NCBI GenBank assembly: GCA_900539695.1
Contig: UQDG01000011.1
Coordinates: 12,855 to 76,854 of the forward strand
Origin: an uncultured Oscillospiraceae bacterium
GTDB taxonomy: Bacteria; Bacillota; Clostridia; Oscillospirales; Ruminococcaceae
Direction of reading: 5' to 3'
DNA length: 64,000 nt
Shown: in pieces, positions 1 to 8,810 of the stretch
How the letters are laid out: each line of letters opens with the position of its first letter
Position numbering within the stretch: the first letter of the stretch is position 1
Notes under the pieces: generated by a model
The model's input: only the letters and a program-made list of their open reading frames with translations
The model's database searches: none
What the model was told of the DNA's origin: nothing
Position numbers and translations under genes: made by a program

Positions 1-1
1 T

Positions 2-307
2 GACGCCGCTGTCAAGGCTGTCGAGGCTGTTGACAAGTGCGTGGGCGAGGTCACCGACGCTGTGCTGAACGCTGGCGGCGTGGTCTTCCTGACCGCCGAC
101 CACGGCAACGCCGAGAAGATGAAGAACCCCGATGGTTCTCCCTTCACCGCCCACACCACCAACGTGGTGCCCTTCGCCGTCATCGGCGCTGGCAATGTGA
201 AGCTGCGTGAGGGCGGCTGCCTGGCAGACATCGCCCCCACCATGCTGCCCTATATCGGCCTGCCCGTCCCGGCTGAGATGACCGGCAAGAGCATTATCGT
301 CGACTAA
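2..307 (+). CDS. gpmI: 2,3-bisphosphoglycerate-independent phosphoglycerate mutase, C-terminal part (5' end outside window)
   Basis: Glycolytic interconversion of 3- and 2-phosphoglycerate in the cytosol. The reading frame is open from base 2, so the gene is cut by the window edge and only about 101 C-terminal residues are visible. The motif TADHGNAE is the family's metal-binding Asp-His signature of the phosphatase subdomain, followed by the typical end (HTTNVVPF, LADIAPTML). A GTG at position 41 is not the real start, because homology (DAAVKAVEAVDKCVGEV) continues upstream. The stop is followed by a hairpin module and a Rho-independent terminator, so this is the last gene of its transcript. 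Confidence 0.95.
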   Translation, partial: DAAVKAVEAVDKCVGEVTDAVLNAGGVVFLTADHGNAEKMKNPDGSPFTAHTTNVVPFAVIGAGNVKLREGGCLADIAPTMLPYIGLPVPAEMTGKSIIVD

Positions 308-317
308 GACGAGGGAC

Positions 318-361
318 TTTCGGCCTTTTTTGAAAAAGGCCTGGCGAAAAACTTTTAATAT
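318..361 (+). repeat. 3'-end hairpin module, diverged copy
   Basis: Just after the gpmI stop there is a hairpin (GGCCTTTTT/AAAAAGGCC) followed by GAAAAACTTTTAATA. The order stop, G-rich run, hairpin, A-rich link, CTTTTAATA, second terminator hairpin recurs after deoC (24801) and after the PMT-like gene (41815). Confidence 0.6.
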
Positions 362-371
362 TTCGACCCAT

Positions 372-411
372 AAAGCGGGAGCCTGCGGTAAGCGGGTTCC
401 CGCTTTTTTTA
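372..411 (+). terminator. Rho-independent terminator of gpmI
   Basis: AAAGCGGGA-GCC pairs with GGG-TTCCCGCTTT across a short loop and is followed by seven T. Confidence 0.85.
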
Positions 412-412
412 G

Positions 413-441
413 TTGAGAAAATACACGAAAAATGGTATAGT
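413..441 (+). promoter_or_regulatory. Sigma-A promoter of the 482 gene
   Basis: TTGAGA at 413-418, 17-bp spacer, TATAGT at 436-441; about 40 bp upstream of the ATG. Confidence 0.75.
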
Positions 442-481
442 AGAAACTATAAAAGTATGGATGTAAGGAAACTTTATCGCT

Positions 482-2794
482 ATGAAAGAAAAAATACAAG
501 CTTACCTGCGTAAACCGGCTGTGCTGGGGCTGTTGGCTGTGGAACTGCTGGTCGTCGCTTTTGCCCTGGCGGCGGCGCTGCGCCCGGCGGCTGCGTATAC
601 CTTTACCGCCGACCAGTGGGAGAGCATCGCCCAGGAGTCAGAAATCGGTTATGACGAGGACGGCCGCATCGGCGTTACCGAAATGACCGATGGCGAGGAC
701 ATCCTCCAAACCCCAGCCATGACCCTGCCCAAAGGGCACTATAAGGTGACGCTGGATTACCGCTATGTGCCCAGCGTGTGGGAGGGCGGTGTCGAGCGCC
801 GCTCCTGCGTGTATTTTGCTTCGTATGATGCGGGTACCGTTACCGGGGAAAAGCCCTGCGTCAATGTGAAAAAGCAGCAGGACACCCTGACGCTGAATGT
901 CAGCGACTACAGTGAAACGGTCCGGTTGGTGGCCCATAATGATGGCGGTATCTTTACGCTGGGGCCTGTGCATATTGAACAGGATATGCTGTATGCGGGG
1001 GCCTGTGTGGCGGGCTGGCTGCTGCTGTTTGTGCTGCTGGATGCCTTTTTGCTGCTGACCGTACCCGGCAGCCCGGTGCGGCTGGCGGATGCTGAACTGT
1101 GTGCCTGCCTTTGGGTGCTGTGTGCAGTGGCCGTGCTGACCTGCGCCCCGGCCATGACCAACAGCGGGGCACTGCAGGGGGCGGACTGGTCGTTCCATCT
1201 TTCCCGTATTGAGGGCATTGCCCAGGGCCTGCGGGAGGGGCAGTTCCCGGTCCGCGTTTACAGCATAGCGAAAAATGGGTATGGCTATGCGCCCTCGCTG
1301 TTTTATGGGGAGCTGCTGCTCTATTTCCCGGCGGTACTGCGCTTATTGGGGATGAGTGTGCAGGGGGCGTATCATACCTATCTGCTGGCACTCCAGCTGT
1401 TGACGGTGGACATTGCCTTTTTCAGCCTGCGGCAGATTTTCCGGCATAACAAGACGGCCCTGGTGGGCAGCGTCCTGTATATGCTGTCTACCTATCATCT
1501 GTATAAGATTTACTGGCTCAGCGCAGTGGGGGAGTACACAGCCATGGCGTTTCTGCCGTTGATTCCGGCTGCCCTGTATGAATTGTATGGGGACCGTCCG
1601 CTTACCCGCAAGCGGCTGCGCCGGGCCTGCGCAGAACTTGTTGCGGCCTTTGGAATGCTGCTGCAGGTGCATCTGCTGTCCTTGGAGATGGCAGTTCTGG
1701 CAACAGCCGTGTTCTGCCTGATGCGGTTCCGCCGGACGTTCAGCAAGGCGGTGTTCTTCACATGGCTGAAGGCTGCTGTGCTGACGGTGCTGCTGAATCT
1801 GTGGTTCCTGGTGCCGTTCCTGACCCTGATGCTGAGCGGCGACTACAATAATATGTATACCGGCAGTGCCGAAAATGGCGGCCAGATTGTGAAAAACAGC
1901 GGCCTGCGGATTGCAGAGCTGTTCGGCTGGCAGAAAAACCACAACAACCTTGGCCCGGAATTGTTGGCCGGTGGGTTTGTGCTGCTGTGGTGCTGGCTGA
2001 CCCTGCGGGCCAAGGAGAAACCGCAGCAGCCGGAGCGGCGCAGTATCCGCCTGGGGCTTTGGGCCGCAGGGTTTGCGGCGCTGGCCTGCTGGATGAGCAC
2101 GAACACTTTCCCGTGGCAGGCCGTGGGCCGCATCCCGGTGGTGGGGCGTATCCTGGTGGCAATCCAGTTCCCGGGGCGGTATCTTTCTTTGGCGACGGTG
2201 CTGCTGGTACTGGCGGCGATGTGCGGGTTGGCGGCGCTGCGGCAGGTCGGCTATGCGCGGCCGGTGGCGGTGCTCCTTGTGGGGGTATCGGTTTTCGGCG
2301 CGGCGCTTTTCTTCCGCGACCAGCAGGCCGATGCTGCCTACCTGGGTGACGGCGGACAGCTGATGTATTCCGAGTACAAAAAGTTCAACATGGGCTGGTA
2401 CTTTGACGGCCTCTACCTGCCGGACGGTGCCAGCGAGACCCAGAACGGCTACGAGAGCACGGCACAGGTCACCACGGTGGAGGTTACCTCCGTAGAGCAG
2501 GAAAACGGCGTCACAACCCTGGCCTGCACCGAAACCAGCGGTCAGGACCAGCACGCGGAACTGCCGCTGCTGTATTATCCCGGCTATACGGTGACGGAAG
2601 GCCCCGGCACGGCCTTTAAGACGGTCAACGGCCTGGTGGGCGTGACGGTGCCCGCCAACTACAGCGGCACCATCCGGGTAGCCTTCCGCGAACCCAAGCG
2701 CTGGCTGCTGGCAGATGGGGTAAGCGTGGCGACGGCGGTTGTGCTGCTTTGTGCTATGAGAAGGAAAAAGAGTAAGCGCAGAAAAGAGGCCTGA
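482..2794 (+). CDS. Polytopic membrane protein, GT-C/YfhO-like
   Basis: A 770-aa integral membrane protein. An N-terminal TM (about residues 14-36) is followed by a roughly 130-residue extracytoplasmic beta-rich stretch, then about ten further hydrophobic segments, a second soluble region (about 620-740) and a last TM before a Lys/Arg-rich tail. The segment GADWSFHLSRIEGIAQGLR after the second TM resembles the Asp-containing first loop of polyprenyl-phosphate-sugar-dependent GT-C glycosyltransferases. It has its own promoter and starts a long series of surface-glycan genes. A role in modifying or assembling an exported glycan is inferred; donor and acceptor are unknown. Confidence 0.7.
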   Translation: MKEKIQAYLRKPAVLGLLAVELLVVAFALAAALRPAAAYTFTADQWESIAQESEIGYDEDGRIGVTEMTDGEDILQTPAMTLPKGHYKVTLDYRYVPSVWEGGVERRSCVYFASYDAGTVTGEKPCVNVKKQQDTLTLNVSDYSETVRLVAHNDGGIFTLGPVHIEQDMLYAGACVAGWLLLFVLLDAFLLLTVPGSPVRLADAELCACLWVLCAVAVLTCAPAMTNSGALQGADWSFHLSRIEGIAQGLREGQFPVRVYSIAKNGYGYAPSLFYGELLLYFPAVLRLLGMSVQGAYHTYLLALQLLTVDIAFFSLRQIFRHNKTALVGSVLYMLSTYHLYKIYWLSAVGEYTAMAFLPLIPAALYELYGDRPLTRKRLRRACAELVAAFGMLLQVHLLSLEMAVLATAVFCLMRFRRTFSKAVFFTWLKAAVLTVLLNLWFLVPFLTLMLSGDYNNMYTGSAENGGQIVKNSGLRIAELFGWQKNHNNLGPELLAGGFVLLWCWLTLRAKEKPQQPERRSIRLGLWAAGFAALACWMSTNTFPWQAVGRIPVVGRILVAIQFPGRYLSLATVLLVLAAMCGLAALRQVGYARPVAVLLVGVSVFGAALFFRDQQADAAYLGDGGQLMYSEYKKFNMGWYFDGLYLPDGASETQNGYESTAQVTTVEVTSVEQENGVTTLACTETSGQDQHAELPLLYYPGYTVTEGPGTAFKTVNGLVGVTVPANYSGTIRVAFREPKRWLLADGVSVATAVVLLCAMRRKKSKRRKEA

Positions 2795-2824
2795 AAGGAT
2801 TCCGCTCTTTTACTTGCGGACAGC

Positions 2825-2853
2825 TTGCGCTTTGCGTAGAAATGGGGTATAGT
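2825..2853 (+). promoter_or_regulatory. Sigma-A promoter of the 2886 operon
   Basis: TTGCGC at 2825-2830, 17-bp spacer, TATAGT at 2848-2853. It lies in the 91-bp gap after the preceding stop, about 33 bp before the ATG. Confidence 0.7.
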
Positions 2854-2885
2854 TAAAGTTAGAAAAATCGCAATGGGAGAATTGG

Positions 2886-4538
2886 ATGGATAAGCAAATG
2901 AAAGGCAGCAGCCTTAAAAAAATAGGAGCCTTGCTGCCGTGGTTGTGGTTGGCGGCTGGGTATGTGCTGGACATGTGGTTCCAGCTGGTGCCGGGTAAGT
3001 GGATCGTTGATTCTGACCTGGCATCAGAAATGATGCTGACCAAGATCCTGAACCAGGAAGGCTCGATCTTAAGCCACAGCTGGTATTATTCAACCGAACT
3101 CCGCGTTGTAAATATGCAGTGGTTTTATCGCCTGGGGCTGCTGCTGTTCCCGGATGATTGGCATCTGGCACGTACCTTTGGCATGGCGATTGCCTTGTTG
3201 GTCTTTATTGCGGCGGCGCTGCTACTGGCAAAGGGAATTGGGTTGGGAAGCCTGGGCCCCTGGATGGCAGGTGCGCTGATCTGGCCCTTTGGTATGCGCT
3301 ATCTCGTCTATGCGATGTACGGTGGCTATTATCTGATCCACATGCTTTTGCCTATGCTGACGTTGGCGCTGGTCTTTTGCAGTATCCATGCGCAAAACCG
3401 AAGGCCTAAAGTGCTGTGTGCTGTATTGGCTTGCCTGGCGGCTTTGGGGGCAGGCTTAAACGGCGTAAAGGTCCTGATGGTATTTCAGGCACCGTTCCTG
3501 CTGGCGACGATGCTCCTGGCGGTTATGGCTCTGAACAGCTGTGGGAAAACTAACTGGAAAGATGCTTGCCGGACCTGCGGGACGGAGATGCAGCTGTTAG
3601 CAGGTGCGCTGTATACCACAGTGGCGGCGATGGCTGGCTATGTCATCAACGCAAAGATCCTGGCAAAAAGCTATAGCTTTAAATCCTTTGGCGGCGTTAC
3701 CTGGAGCCGCCCGCGGGATGGCTTATTTGAACTGCAGCGGATCATTGTGGATTATTTCCATGAATTTGGGTATACAGACGGAGTGGGCGTTTTCCACTTC
3801 AGCGGCATTGCGTCTGGCCTGGGACTTTTGATCGGCATCTGGCTGGCCTTTTGCATTGTGCGGCTGCTGTTCCGTTACCGCAGCCTGGCAGTAGCAGAGC
3901 GCTTTATGGTGTTGCTGCTTTGCAGCATGATTGCAGTCTGTGGTATCTCGTTCTCCTATTTCCAGGAGTACAGCCAATATTTCTGGTTCCCCAGTATGCC
4001 GGCGGCTTTTGCCGTTATGGCTATTGAAATCAAAACGGAAAAGCTGCATTTGCCGGGAGAACGGCGCACACTGGCGTTTTTGCTGGCAGGAGCACTTTCC
4101 ATTTGCGGCATAAACACGGTGCGCCAACAGATCGAGCACCCCGCATTGGGGCGCATTGGAATTGACAAAGTCGCATATTGGCTGGTAGATAATGGCTATT
4201 CTGAAGGATATGCGACTTTCTGGAATGGCGGCTGCATGACAGAAATTACCAGCGGAAAGTTAGACATCTGGTACACGAATCTCCGTGATGATTATAATGA
4301 GGGATGGCTGCAGCCGGATTATCACCTGACCCGCGACCCGGAAAAACCGTTTATTCTGGTCGATACAGAAACAGATGGCCCGGTAGACGAAGTACCGCTT
4401 GTTCAGCACGGTGGATGTACAGAAGTGTACAATGACGGCCGTTATGTGGTATATACGTATGATTCCGCCGAAGCAATGCATGCAGCATCCGACGCGGAAC
4501 ATGCGAAAACCAATGAGAACCAAAACTCTGACCAATAA
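2886..4538 (+). CDS. Polytopic membrane protein, possible GT-C glycosyltransferase
   Basis: A 550-aa protein with a short basic N-terminus, about nine to ten hydrophobic segments up to residue about 420, and a soluble C-terminal domain rich in acidic residues. An acidic pair (VDSDLASEM, about residues 39-47) sits after the first TM, where GT-C enzymes place their catalytic Asp, but no family motif is clear enough for a name. It precedes a WbpG-type amidotransferase by 14 bp and is probably co-transcribed from the TTGCGC/TATAGT promoter. Its GC content is lower than its neighbours in places (2880-3130, 4170-4540). Function is inferred from context only. Confidence 0.65.
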   Translation: MDKQMKGSSLKKIGALLPWLWLAAGYVLDMWFQLVPGKWIVDSDLASEMMLTKILNQEGSILSHSWYYSTELRVVNMQWFYRLGLLLFPDDWHLARTFGMAIALLVFIAAALLLAKGIGLGSLGPWMAGALIWPFGMRYLVYAMYGGYYLIHMLLPMLTLALVFCSIHAQNRRPKVLCAVLACLAALGAGLNGVKVLMVFQAPFLLATMLLAVMALNSCGKTNWKDACRTCGTEMQLLAGALYTTVAAMAGYVINAKILAKSYSFKSFGGVTWSRPRDGLFELQRIIVDYFHEFGYTDGVGVFHFSGIASGLGLLIGIWLAFCIVRLLFRYRSLAVAERFMVLLLCSMIAVCGISFSYFQEYSQYFWFPSMPAAFAVMAIEIKTEKLHLPGERRTLAFLLAGALSICGINTVRQQIEHPALGRIGIDKVAYWLVDNGYSEGYATFWNGGCMTEITSGKLDIWYTNLRDDYNEGWLQPDYHLTRDPEKPFILVDTETDGPVDEVPLVQHGGCTEVYNDGRYVVYTYDSAEAMHAASDAEHAKTNENQNSDQ

Positions 4539-4552
4539 AAAAGGAGAAACTT

Positions 4553-5674
4553 ATGCGTTACTGCAAAAAATGTACGATGCCGGATACACGGCCCGGTATT
4601 ACCTTTGATGCCGAGGGCGTGTGCAGCGCCTGCCGCCATTACGAGAACCGCAAAAATGTGGATTGGGACGCCCGCTTCAAGGAGTTTGAGGCATACTGCA
4701 ACAAGTACCGCGGCATGAACGGCCCCGGCGGTTACGACTGCGCCGTTGCCGTTTCCGGCGGAAAGGACAGCCACTTCCAGGTCTGGATGCTGAAAGAGGT
4801 CATGCACATGAACCCCATCCTGTTCAGCGTGGAGGATAACTTCCCCATGACGCAGGCCGGTATCCACAACCTGAAAAACATCAGCGAGGAATTCGGCTGC
4901 ACCATCATCTCCTGCAAGCCCAACATCAAGGTGCAGAAGGTCCTGATGCGCAAATTCTTTGAAAAGTACGGCAAGCCGACCTGGTACGTCGACCGCCTGA
5001 TCTACACCTTCCCGCTGCACATGGCGGCCAAGTTCAACACTCCTATGCTCTGCTATGGCGAGAACGTCAGCTTTGAGTACGGCGGCAACGCCGACAAGGA
5101 GACCTACTCCGCCATGGACCAGATCGAGAACGGCGTGGCCGTTGGCATGCCAATGGAAGAACTGCTGGGCGACGGCGTGACCGAGAAGGACCTCTCCCTG
5201 ACGCTGGCTCCCAGCGCCGAAGAGCGCGCCAAGCTCGACCCGTTCTATATGAGCTACTTTGTGCCTTGGAACAGCTACAAAAACTACCAGATCGCCAAGG
5301 CCCACGGCTTCCACGACCTGACCCACGAATGGGACCGCACCCACCATGCCGAAAACTTCGACCAGATCGACTCCCGCGCCTACTTGGTGCACAGCTGGCT
5401 GAAGTACCCCAAGTTCGGCCACGCCGCCGCTACCGACTACACCGCCCGCTACATCCGCTACGGCATGATGACCCGCGAGGAGGCTATCCCCATCATCAAG
5501 GCCCGCGACGGCAAGCTGGACCCGCTGTGCGTGCGTGACTTCTGCGATTTCTGCGGCTACACCGAGAGTGAGTTCTGGGCCATCCTGGACAAGTTCTACA
5601 ACCGCGACCTGTTCGAGAAGAACGAGTACGGCGAGTGGCAGCTCAAGCACCCGATTTGGGAGGAGAACAAATAA
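4553..5674 (+). CDS. N-acetyl sugar amidotransferase, WbpG/PseA type (first of two)
   Basis: ATP-dependent enzyme of the N-type ATP-pyrophosphatase fold that converts an acetamido group of a nucleotide-activated sugar into an amidino group, using ammonia supplied by a HisH/HisF-like pair. Visible signatures are the PP-loop SGGKDS at residues 68-73, an N-terminal zinc knuckle (C4, C7, C24, C27) and a further Cys group near the C-terminus (CVRDFCDFCGY). Length 373 aa fits the family. The start has a good SD (AAGGAG). The stop overlaps the next ATG (TAATG). The likely ammonia-supplying partners are encoded 3 kb downstream at 8811 and 9575, next to a second amidotransferase. Confidence 0.9.
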   Translation: MRYCKKCTMPDTRPGITFDAEGVCSACRHYENRKNVDWDARFKEFEAYCNKYRGMNGPGGYDCAVAVSGGKDSHFQVWMLKEVMHMNPILFSVEDNFPMTQAGIHNLKNISEEFGCTIISCKPNIKVQKVLMRKFFEKYGKPTWYVDRLIYTFPLHMAAKFNTPMLCYGENVSFEYGGNADKETYSAMDQIENGVAVGMPMEELLGDGVTEKDLSLTLAPSAEERAKLDPFYMSYFVPWNSYKNYQIAKAHGFHDLTHEWDRTHHAENFDQIDSRAYLVHSWLKYPKFGHAAATDYTARYIRYGMMTREEAIPIIKARDGKLDPLCVRDFCDFCGYTESEFWAILDKFYNRDLFEKNEYGEWQLKHPIWEENK

Positions 5675-5976
5675 TGGTACGTCACGTTATTTTGTGGAAG
5701 CTGAAAGACATGCCCGAGGCCGAAAAGACCGCTGTTAAGGCGGGCATCAAGGCCGGGCTGGAAGGGCTGGCCGGGCAGATCCCGGGGCTGCTGGAAGTGC
5801 ACGTTTACACCGATGCGCTGCCCAGCTCTGCCAATGCGGACCTGATGCTGGACACCACCTTTACCGATGAGGCGGCCCTGAAAGGCTATGCCGTCCACCC
5901 GGCCCATGTGGCCGTGGCCGACGGCAAAGTACGTCCCTACACCGCGGTGCGCACCTGCCTGGATTTTACTGTGTAA
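5674..5976 (+). CDS. Dabb-domain small protein
   Basis: A 100-aa protein with the stress-responsive alpha/beta-barrel (Dabb) pattern: MVRHVILWKL at the N-terminus, a central helix rich in Lys/Ala, and HPAHVAVADGKVRPY, where the family has its conserved H-P-x-H. Such domains are small dimeric ferredoxin-like folds; a few have enzymatic or binding roles in secondary metabolism, most are uncharacterised. The ATG overlaps the stop of the amidotransferase, so translation is coupled. The position suggests an accessory role in the same sugar pathway, which is inference. Confidence 0.8.
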   Translation: MVRHVILWKLKDMPEAEKTAVKAGIKAGLEGLAGQIPGLLEVHVYTDALPSSANADLMLDTTFTDEAALKGYAVHPAHVAVADGKVRPYTAVRTCLDFTV

Positions 5977-5992
5977 GAGATAAAATTTGACC

Positions 5993-6062
5993 GTAGGGGC
6001 GGATTCCATATCCGCCCGTGGAGTGGGCAAAGCTCTGCGGGCGGATATGGAATACGCCCCTG
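5993..6062. repeat. GC-rich palindromic repeat, inverted pair
   Basis: TAGGGGCGGAT-TCCATATCCGCCCG and its near reverse complement face each other, forming a long hairpin. It belongs to the TAGGGGCGGAT family seen at 19596, 23211, 35192, 41937 and 47362. Confidence 0.75.
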
Positions 6063-6082
6063 CGGTGTAACGGAGGCAAATT

Positions 6083-7246
6083 ATGCAAACAAAAACCATC
6101 CTGATCCGCGGCGGTCTGGTGCAAGACGCGGTACACCGCGAACCCCGCAAGGTCGATCTGCTGCTGGCGGGCGGCAAAATTGCCGCCATTGGCGAAAATC
6201 TGGACGCCACCGCTGACGCCGAGGTGTTAGACGCGGCGGGCCTGCAGGTATTTCCCGGGTTTGTGGACGCCCACACCCACATCGGCCTGGACGGCTACGG
6301 CATCGGGTACGAGGGCTGCGACTACAACGAGATGAACGACATCTGGACGCCGCAGCTGCGCGCCATCGACGGCATCAACCCCCGCGACCCCAGCCTGGCC
6401 CACGCCCGCAAAGCCGGTGTGACCTGCGTGTGCACCGGCCCGGGCAGCGCCAACGTGCTGGGCGGCACCTTTTTGGCCATGAAAACCATCGGCGACCGTG
6501 TGGACAACATGATCGTGAAGGACCCCGTGGCCATGAAGTGCGCCTTTGGTGAGAACCCCAAGCGCTGCTACCGCGACAAGTGCGACTCCACCCGCATGTC
6601 CACGGCGGCGTTCCTGCGCGGGGCGCTGAACCAGGCCAGGGACTACGGCGCCCGCAAGCAGGCGGCCAACGGCGACGTGACCAAGATGCCTGCCTACAAC
6701 CAAAAGCTGGAAGCTCTGCTGCCGGTGCTGGACGGCACCATCCCCCTGAAAGCCCACGCCCACCAGGCCAACGACATCTTCACCGCGCTGCGCATCGCCC
6801 ACGAGTTCGGCCTGCGACTGACGCTGGAGCACGTCACCGAGGGCCACTTGATCGTGGACGAACTGGCGAAAGAGGCTAACGTGCCGATGGCCGTCGGCCC
6901 CAGCCTGACCTTTGCCAGCAAGTTTGAACTGCAGAATAAATCCTGGGCGACCCCCGGCGTGCTGGCCAAGGCAGGCTGCCATGTCTCCATCATCACCGAC
7001 AACTCGGTCATCCCCCAGCAGTATCTGCCGCTGTGTGCCGGTATGGCTGTCAAAGCGGGCATGGACCCGTTCGATGCACTGCGTGCCATCACGCTGAACG
7101 CTGCTGAGCACATCGGCGTGGCCGACCGTGTTGGCTCGCTGGAAGTGGGCAAAGATGCGGATGTGGTCATCACCGACGGCAGCCCCTTTGAGGTCATGAC
7201 CGAGGTGCGGGCTGTGTTTATTGATGGAGAAATGATCCGCGCGTAA
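6083..7246 (+). CDS. Amidohydrolase-superfamily protein (imidazolonepropionase/dihydroorotase-like)
   Basis: Cytosolic metal-dependent hydrolase of cyclic amides or similar C-N bonds. The 387-aa protein shows the composite beta-sandwich start (ILIRGGLV, LLLAGGKIAAIG), the first metal-binding pair in GFVDAHTHIG, a further ligand region (KAHAHQANDI, LEHVTEG), the late Asp region (ITDNSVIPQ) and the C-terminal sandwich return (LEVGKDADVVITDG). Substrate is not predictable from sequence. The SD GGAGG precedes the ATG by 6 nt. It sits between two sugar amidotransferases, but the hairpin repeat upstream may separate it from the 4553-5976 genes. Confidence 0.8.
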   Translation: MQTKTILIRGGLVQDAVHREPRKVDLLLAGGKIAAIGENLDATADAEVLDAAGLQVFPGFVDAHTHIGLDGYGIGYEGCDYNEMNDIWTPQLRAIDGINPRDPSLAHARKAGVTCVCTGPGSANVLGGTFLAMKTIGDRVDNMIVKDPVAMKCAFGENPKRCYRDKCDSTRMSTAAFLRGALNQARDYGARKQAANGDVTKMPAYNQKLEALLPVLDGTIPLKAHAHQANDIFTALRIAHEFGLRLTLEHVTEGHLIVDELAKEANVPMAVGPSLTFASKFELQNKSWATPGVLAKAGCHVSIITDNSVIPQQYLPLCAGMAVKAGMDPFDALRAITLNAAEHIGVADRVGSLEVGKDADVVITDGSPFEVMTEVRAVFIDGEMIRA

Positions 7247-7306
7247 ATTGTGCCTGAATCTGCGCAGTGTCTCCAAAAGAAAACACTGACAGAATAAACA
7301 GCCCTC

Positions 7307-7335
7307 TTGCATAACCGCCGCACCTGTGCTATAAT
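7307..7335 (+). promoter_or_regulatory. Sigma-A promoter upstream of the second amidotransferase
   Basis: TTGCAT at 7307-7312, 17-bp spacer, TATAAT at 7330-7335. Predicted start near 7342, directly in front of a terminator hairpin. Confidence 0.85.
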
Positions 7336-7346
7336 GTCCACAAACG

Positions 7347-7397
7347 GCAAAGGTGCCGTCTGATAGCATTGCTATCGGACGGCACCTTTTTCTTTTA
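7347..7397 (+). terminator. Terminator/attenuator immediately after the promoter
   Basis: AAAGGTGCCGTC pairs with GACGGCACCTTT and an inner GATAGC/GCTATC stem caps it with a 3-nt loop; TTTTTCTTTT follows. It starts about 5 nt after the predicted transcription start and ends 25 bp before the next ATG, so it could act as an attenuator or end a very short RNA. Confidence 0.75.
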
Positions 7398-7421
7398 TCC
7401 TGCCGATGGGAGTGTAGAAAT

Positions 7422-8795
7422 ATGGAAAAGATGCCTCGCTACGTTGAGATCGATTACAGCAAGTACGCACCGGACCTGCCAGTGGAACAGCGGGAGGCCT
7501 ACTACGGCCTGCCCAAGCACGTGCAGTTTTGCAAAGAGTGCGTGATGAGCAACCAGAAGCCCAACTCCTGCTATGAGTTTGAGCATACCATCAAGTCCAT
7601 CAAGAAAACGATGGTGATTCAGCAGGACGGCGTCTGCGATGCCTGCCATGCCTGCCATAACAAGGCCAACGGCCAGATCGACTGGGCCCTGCGTGAGAAG
7701 GAACTGCGGGAACTGTGCGACCAGTACCGCAAAAACGACGGCAGCTACGACTGCCTGGTGCCCGGCTCCGGCGGCAAGGACAGCTTTTACGCCGCCCATC
7801 TGCTGAAATACAAGTACGGCATGCACCCGCTGACCGTCACCTGGGCGCCGCATATTTATACCCCTTGGGGCTGGGACAACATGCAGGCCTGGATCCACGC
7901 CGGGTTTGACAACTACCTGTGCACCCCCAACGGCATGACCCACCGCCTGCTGACCCGCCTTGCTACCGAGAACCTGTTCCATCCGTTCCAGCCGTTTATT
8001 CTGGGGCAGAAGCAGCTGGCCCCCAAGATGGCCGCCAAGTTCGGCATCCCGCTGGTGTTCTACGGTGAGAACGAGGCCGAGTTCGGCAACCCCATTGCCG
8101 ACAACAACTCGGCCCTGCGTGACGAGCATTTCTTTGCCGTCAATGACTACGACCATATCTATCTGGGCGGCGTCAGCCTGCGCCAGCTGGAGGAGGATTA
8201 CAAGGTCGATAAGGCCGACCTGGCCATCTACCTGCCCAGCGAGACCTCCAACCTGGAGAAAAACCATATCCAGGTGCGGTATCTCGGCTACTACGAAAAG
8301 TGGCATCCGCAGGGCGCCTACTATTACAGCGTCGAGCACGGCGGCTTCCGCCCCGCGCCGGAGCGTACCCAGGGCACCTACTCCAAGTACAATTCCATCG
8401 ATGATAAAATCGATGACTTCTTCTATTACACCACCTACATCAAGTACGGCATCGGCCGCACCACCTACGATGCCGCCCAGGAAATCCGCAACGAGGAGAT
8501 CACCCTGGACGAAGGCAAGGCACTGTGCAAGAAGTTTGACGGCGAGTATCCCGACCGCTTTGAGAAAGAAATTTTCCAATACCTGTCGCTGGACCGCCAG
8601 CATTTCCCCTGGGCCAGCCAGCTGTTTGAGCAGCCCCGCATGGACCGCGAATACTTTATGCAGCTGGCCGACCGTTTCCGCTCGCCGCATCTGTGGAAGT
8701 GGGAGGACAACATGTGGAAGCTGCGCTACACCCCCTACGAGGGCGACAGCGAGGTACTGTGGGGCGACCCGCGCGGCACCCACCACGAGATTTGA
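7422..8795 (+). CDS. N-acetyl sugar amidotransferase, WbpG/PseA type (second, longer form)
   Basis: Same enzyme family as the 4553 gene but 457 aa, with an N-terminal extension. PP-loop SGGKDS at residues 116-121; zinc-type pairs C37/C40 and C72/C75; the family segment VFYGENEAEFG matches LCYGENVSFEYG of the shorter paralogue. An upstream in-frame start at 7353 would fall inside the terminator hairpin, so the ATG at 7422 is chosen. It is followed after 15 bp by hisF- and hisH-like genes, which probably deliver glutamine-derived ammonia. The likely role is amidination of a surface sugar; the sugar is unknown. Confidence 0.88.
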   Translation: MEKMPRYVEIDYSKYAPDLPVEQREAYYGLPKHVQFCKECVMSNQKPNSCYEFEHTIKSIKKTMVIQQDGVCDACHACHNKANGQIDWALREKELRELCDQYRKNDGSYDCLVPGSGGKDSFYAAHLLKYKYGMHPLTVTWAPHIYTPWGWDNMQAWIHAGFDNYLCTPNGMTHRLLTRLATENLFHPFQPFILGQKQLAPKMAAKFGIPLVFYGENEAEFGNPIADNNSALRDEHFFAVNDYDHIYLGGVSLRQLEEDYKVDKADLAIYLPSETSNLEKNHIQVRYLGYYEKWHPQGAYYYSVEHGGFRPAPERTQGTYSKYNSIDDKIDDFFYYTTYIKYGIGRTTYDAAQEIRNEEITLDEGKALCKKFDGEYPDRFEKEIFQYLSLDRQHFPWASQLFEQPRMDREYFMQLADRFRSPHLWKWEDNMWKLRYTPYEGDSEVLWGDPRGTHHEI

Positions 8796-8810
8796 GTTGA
8801 GGCAAACATT

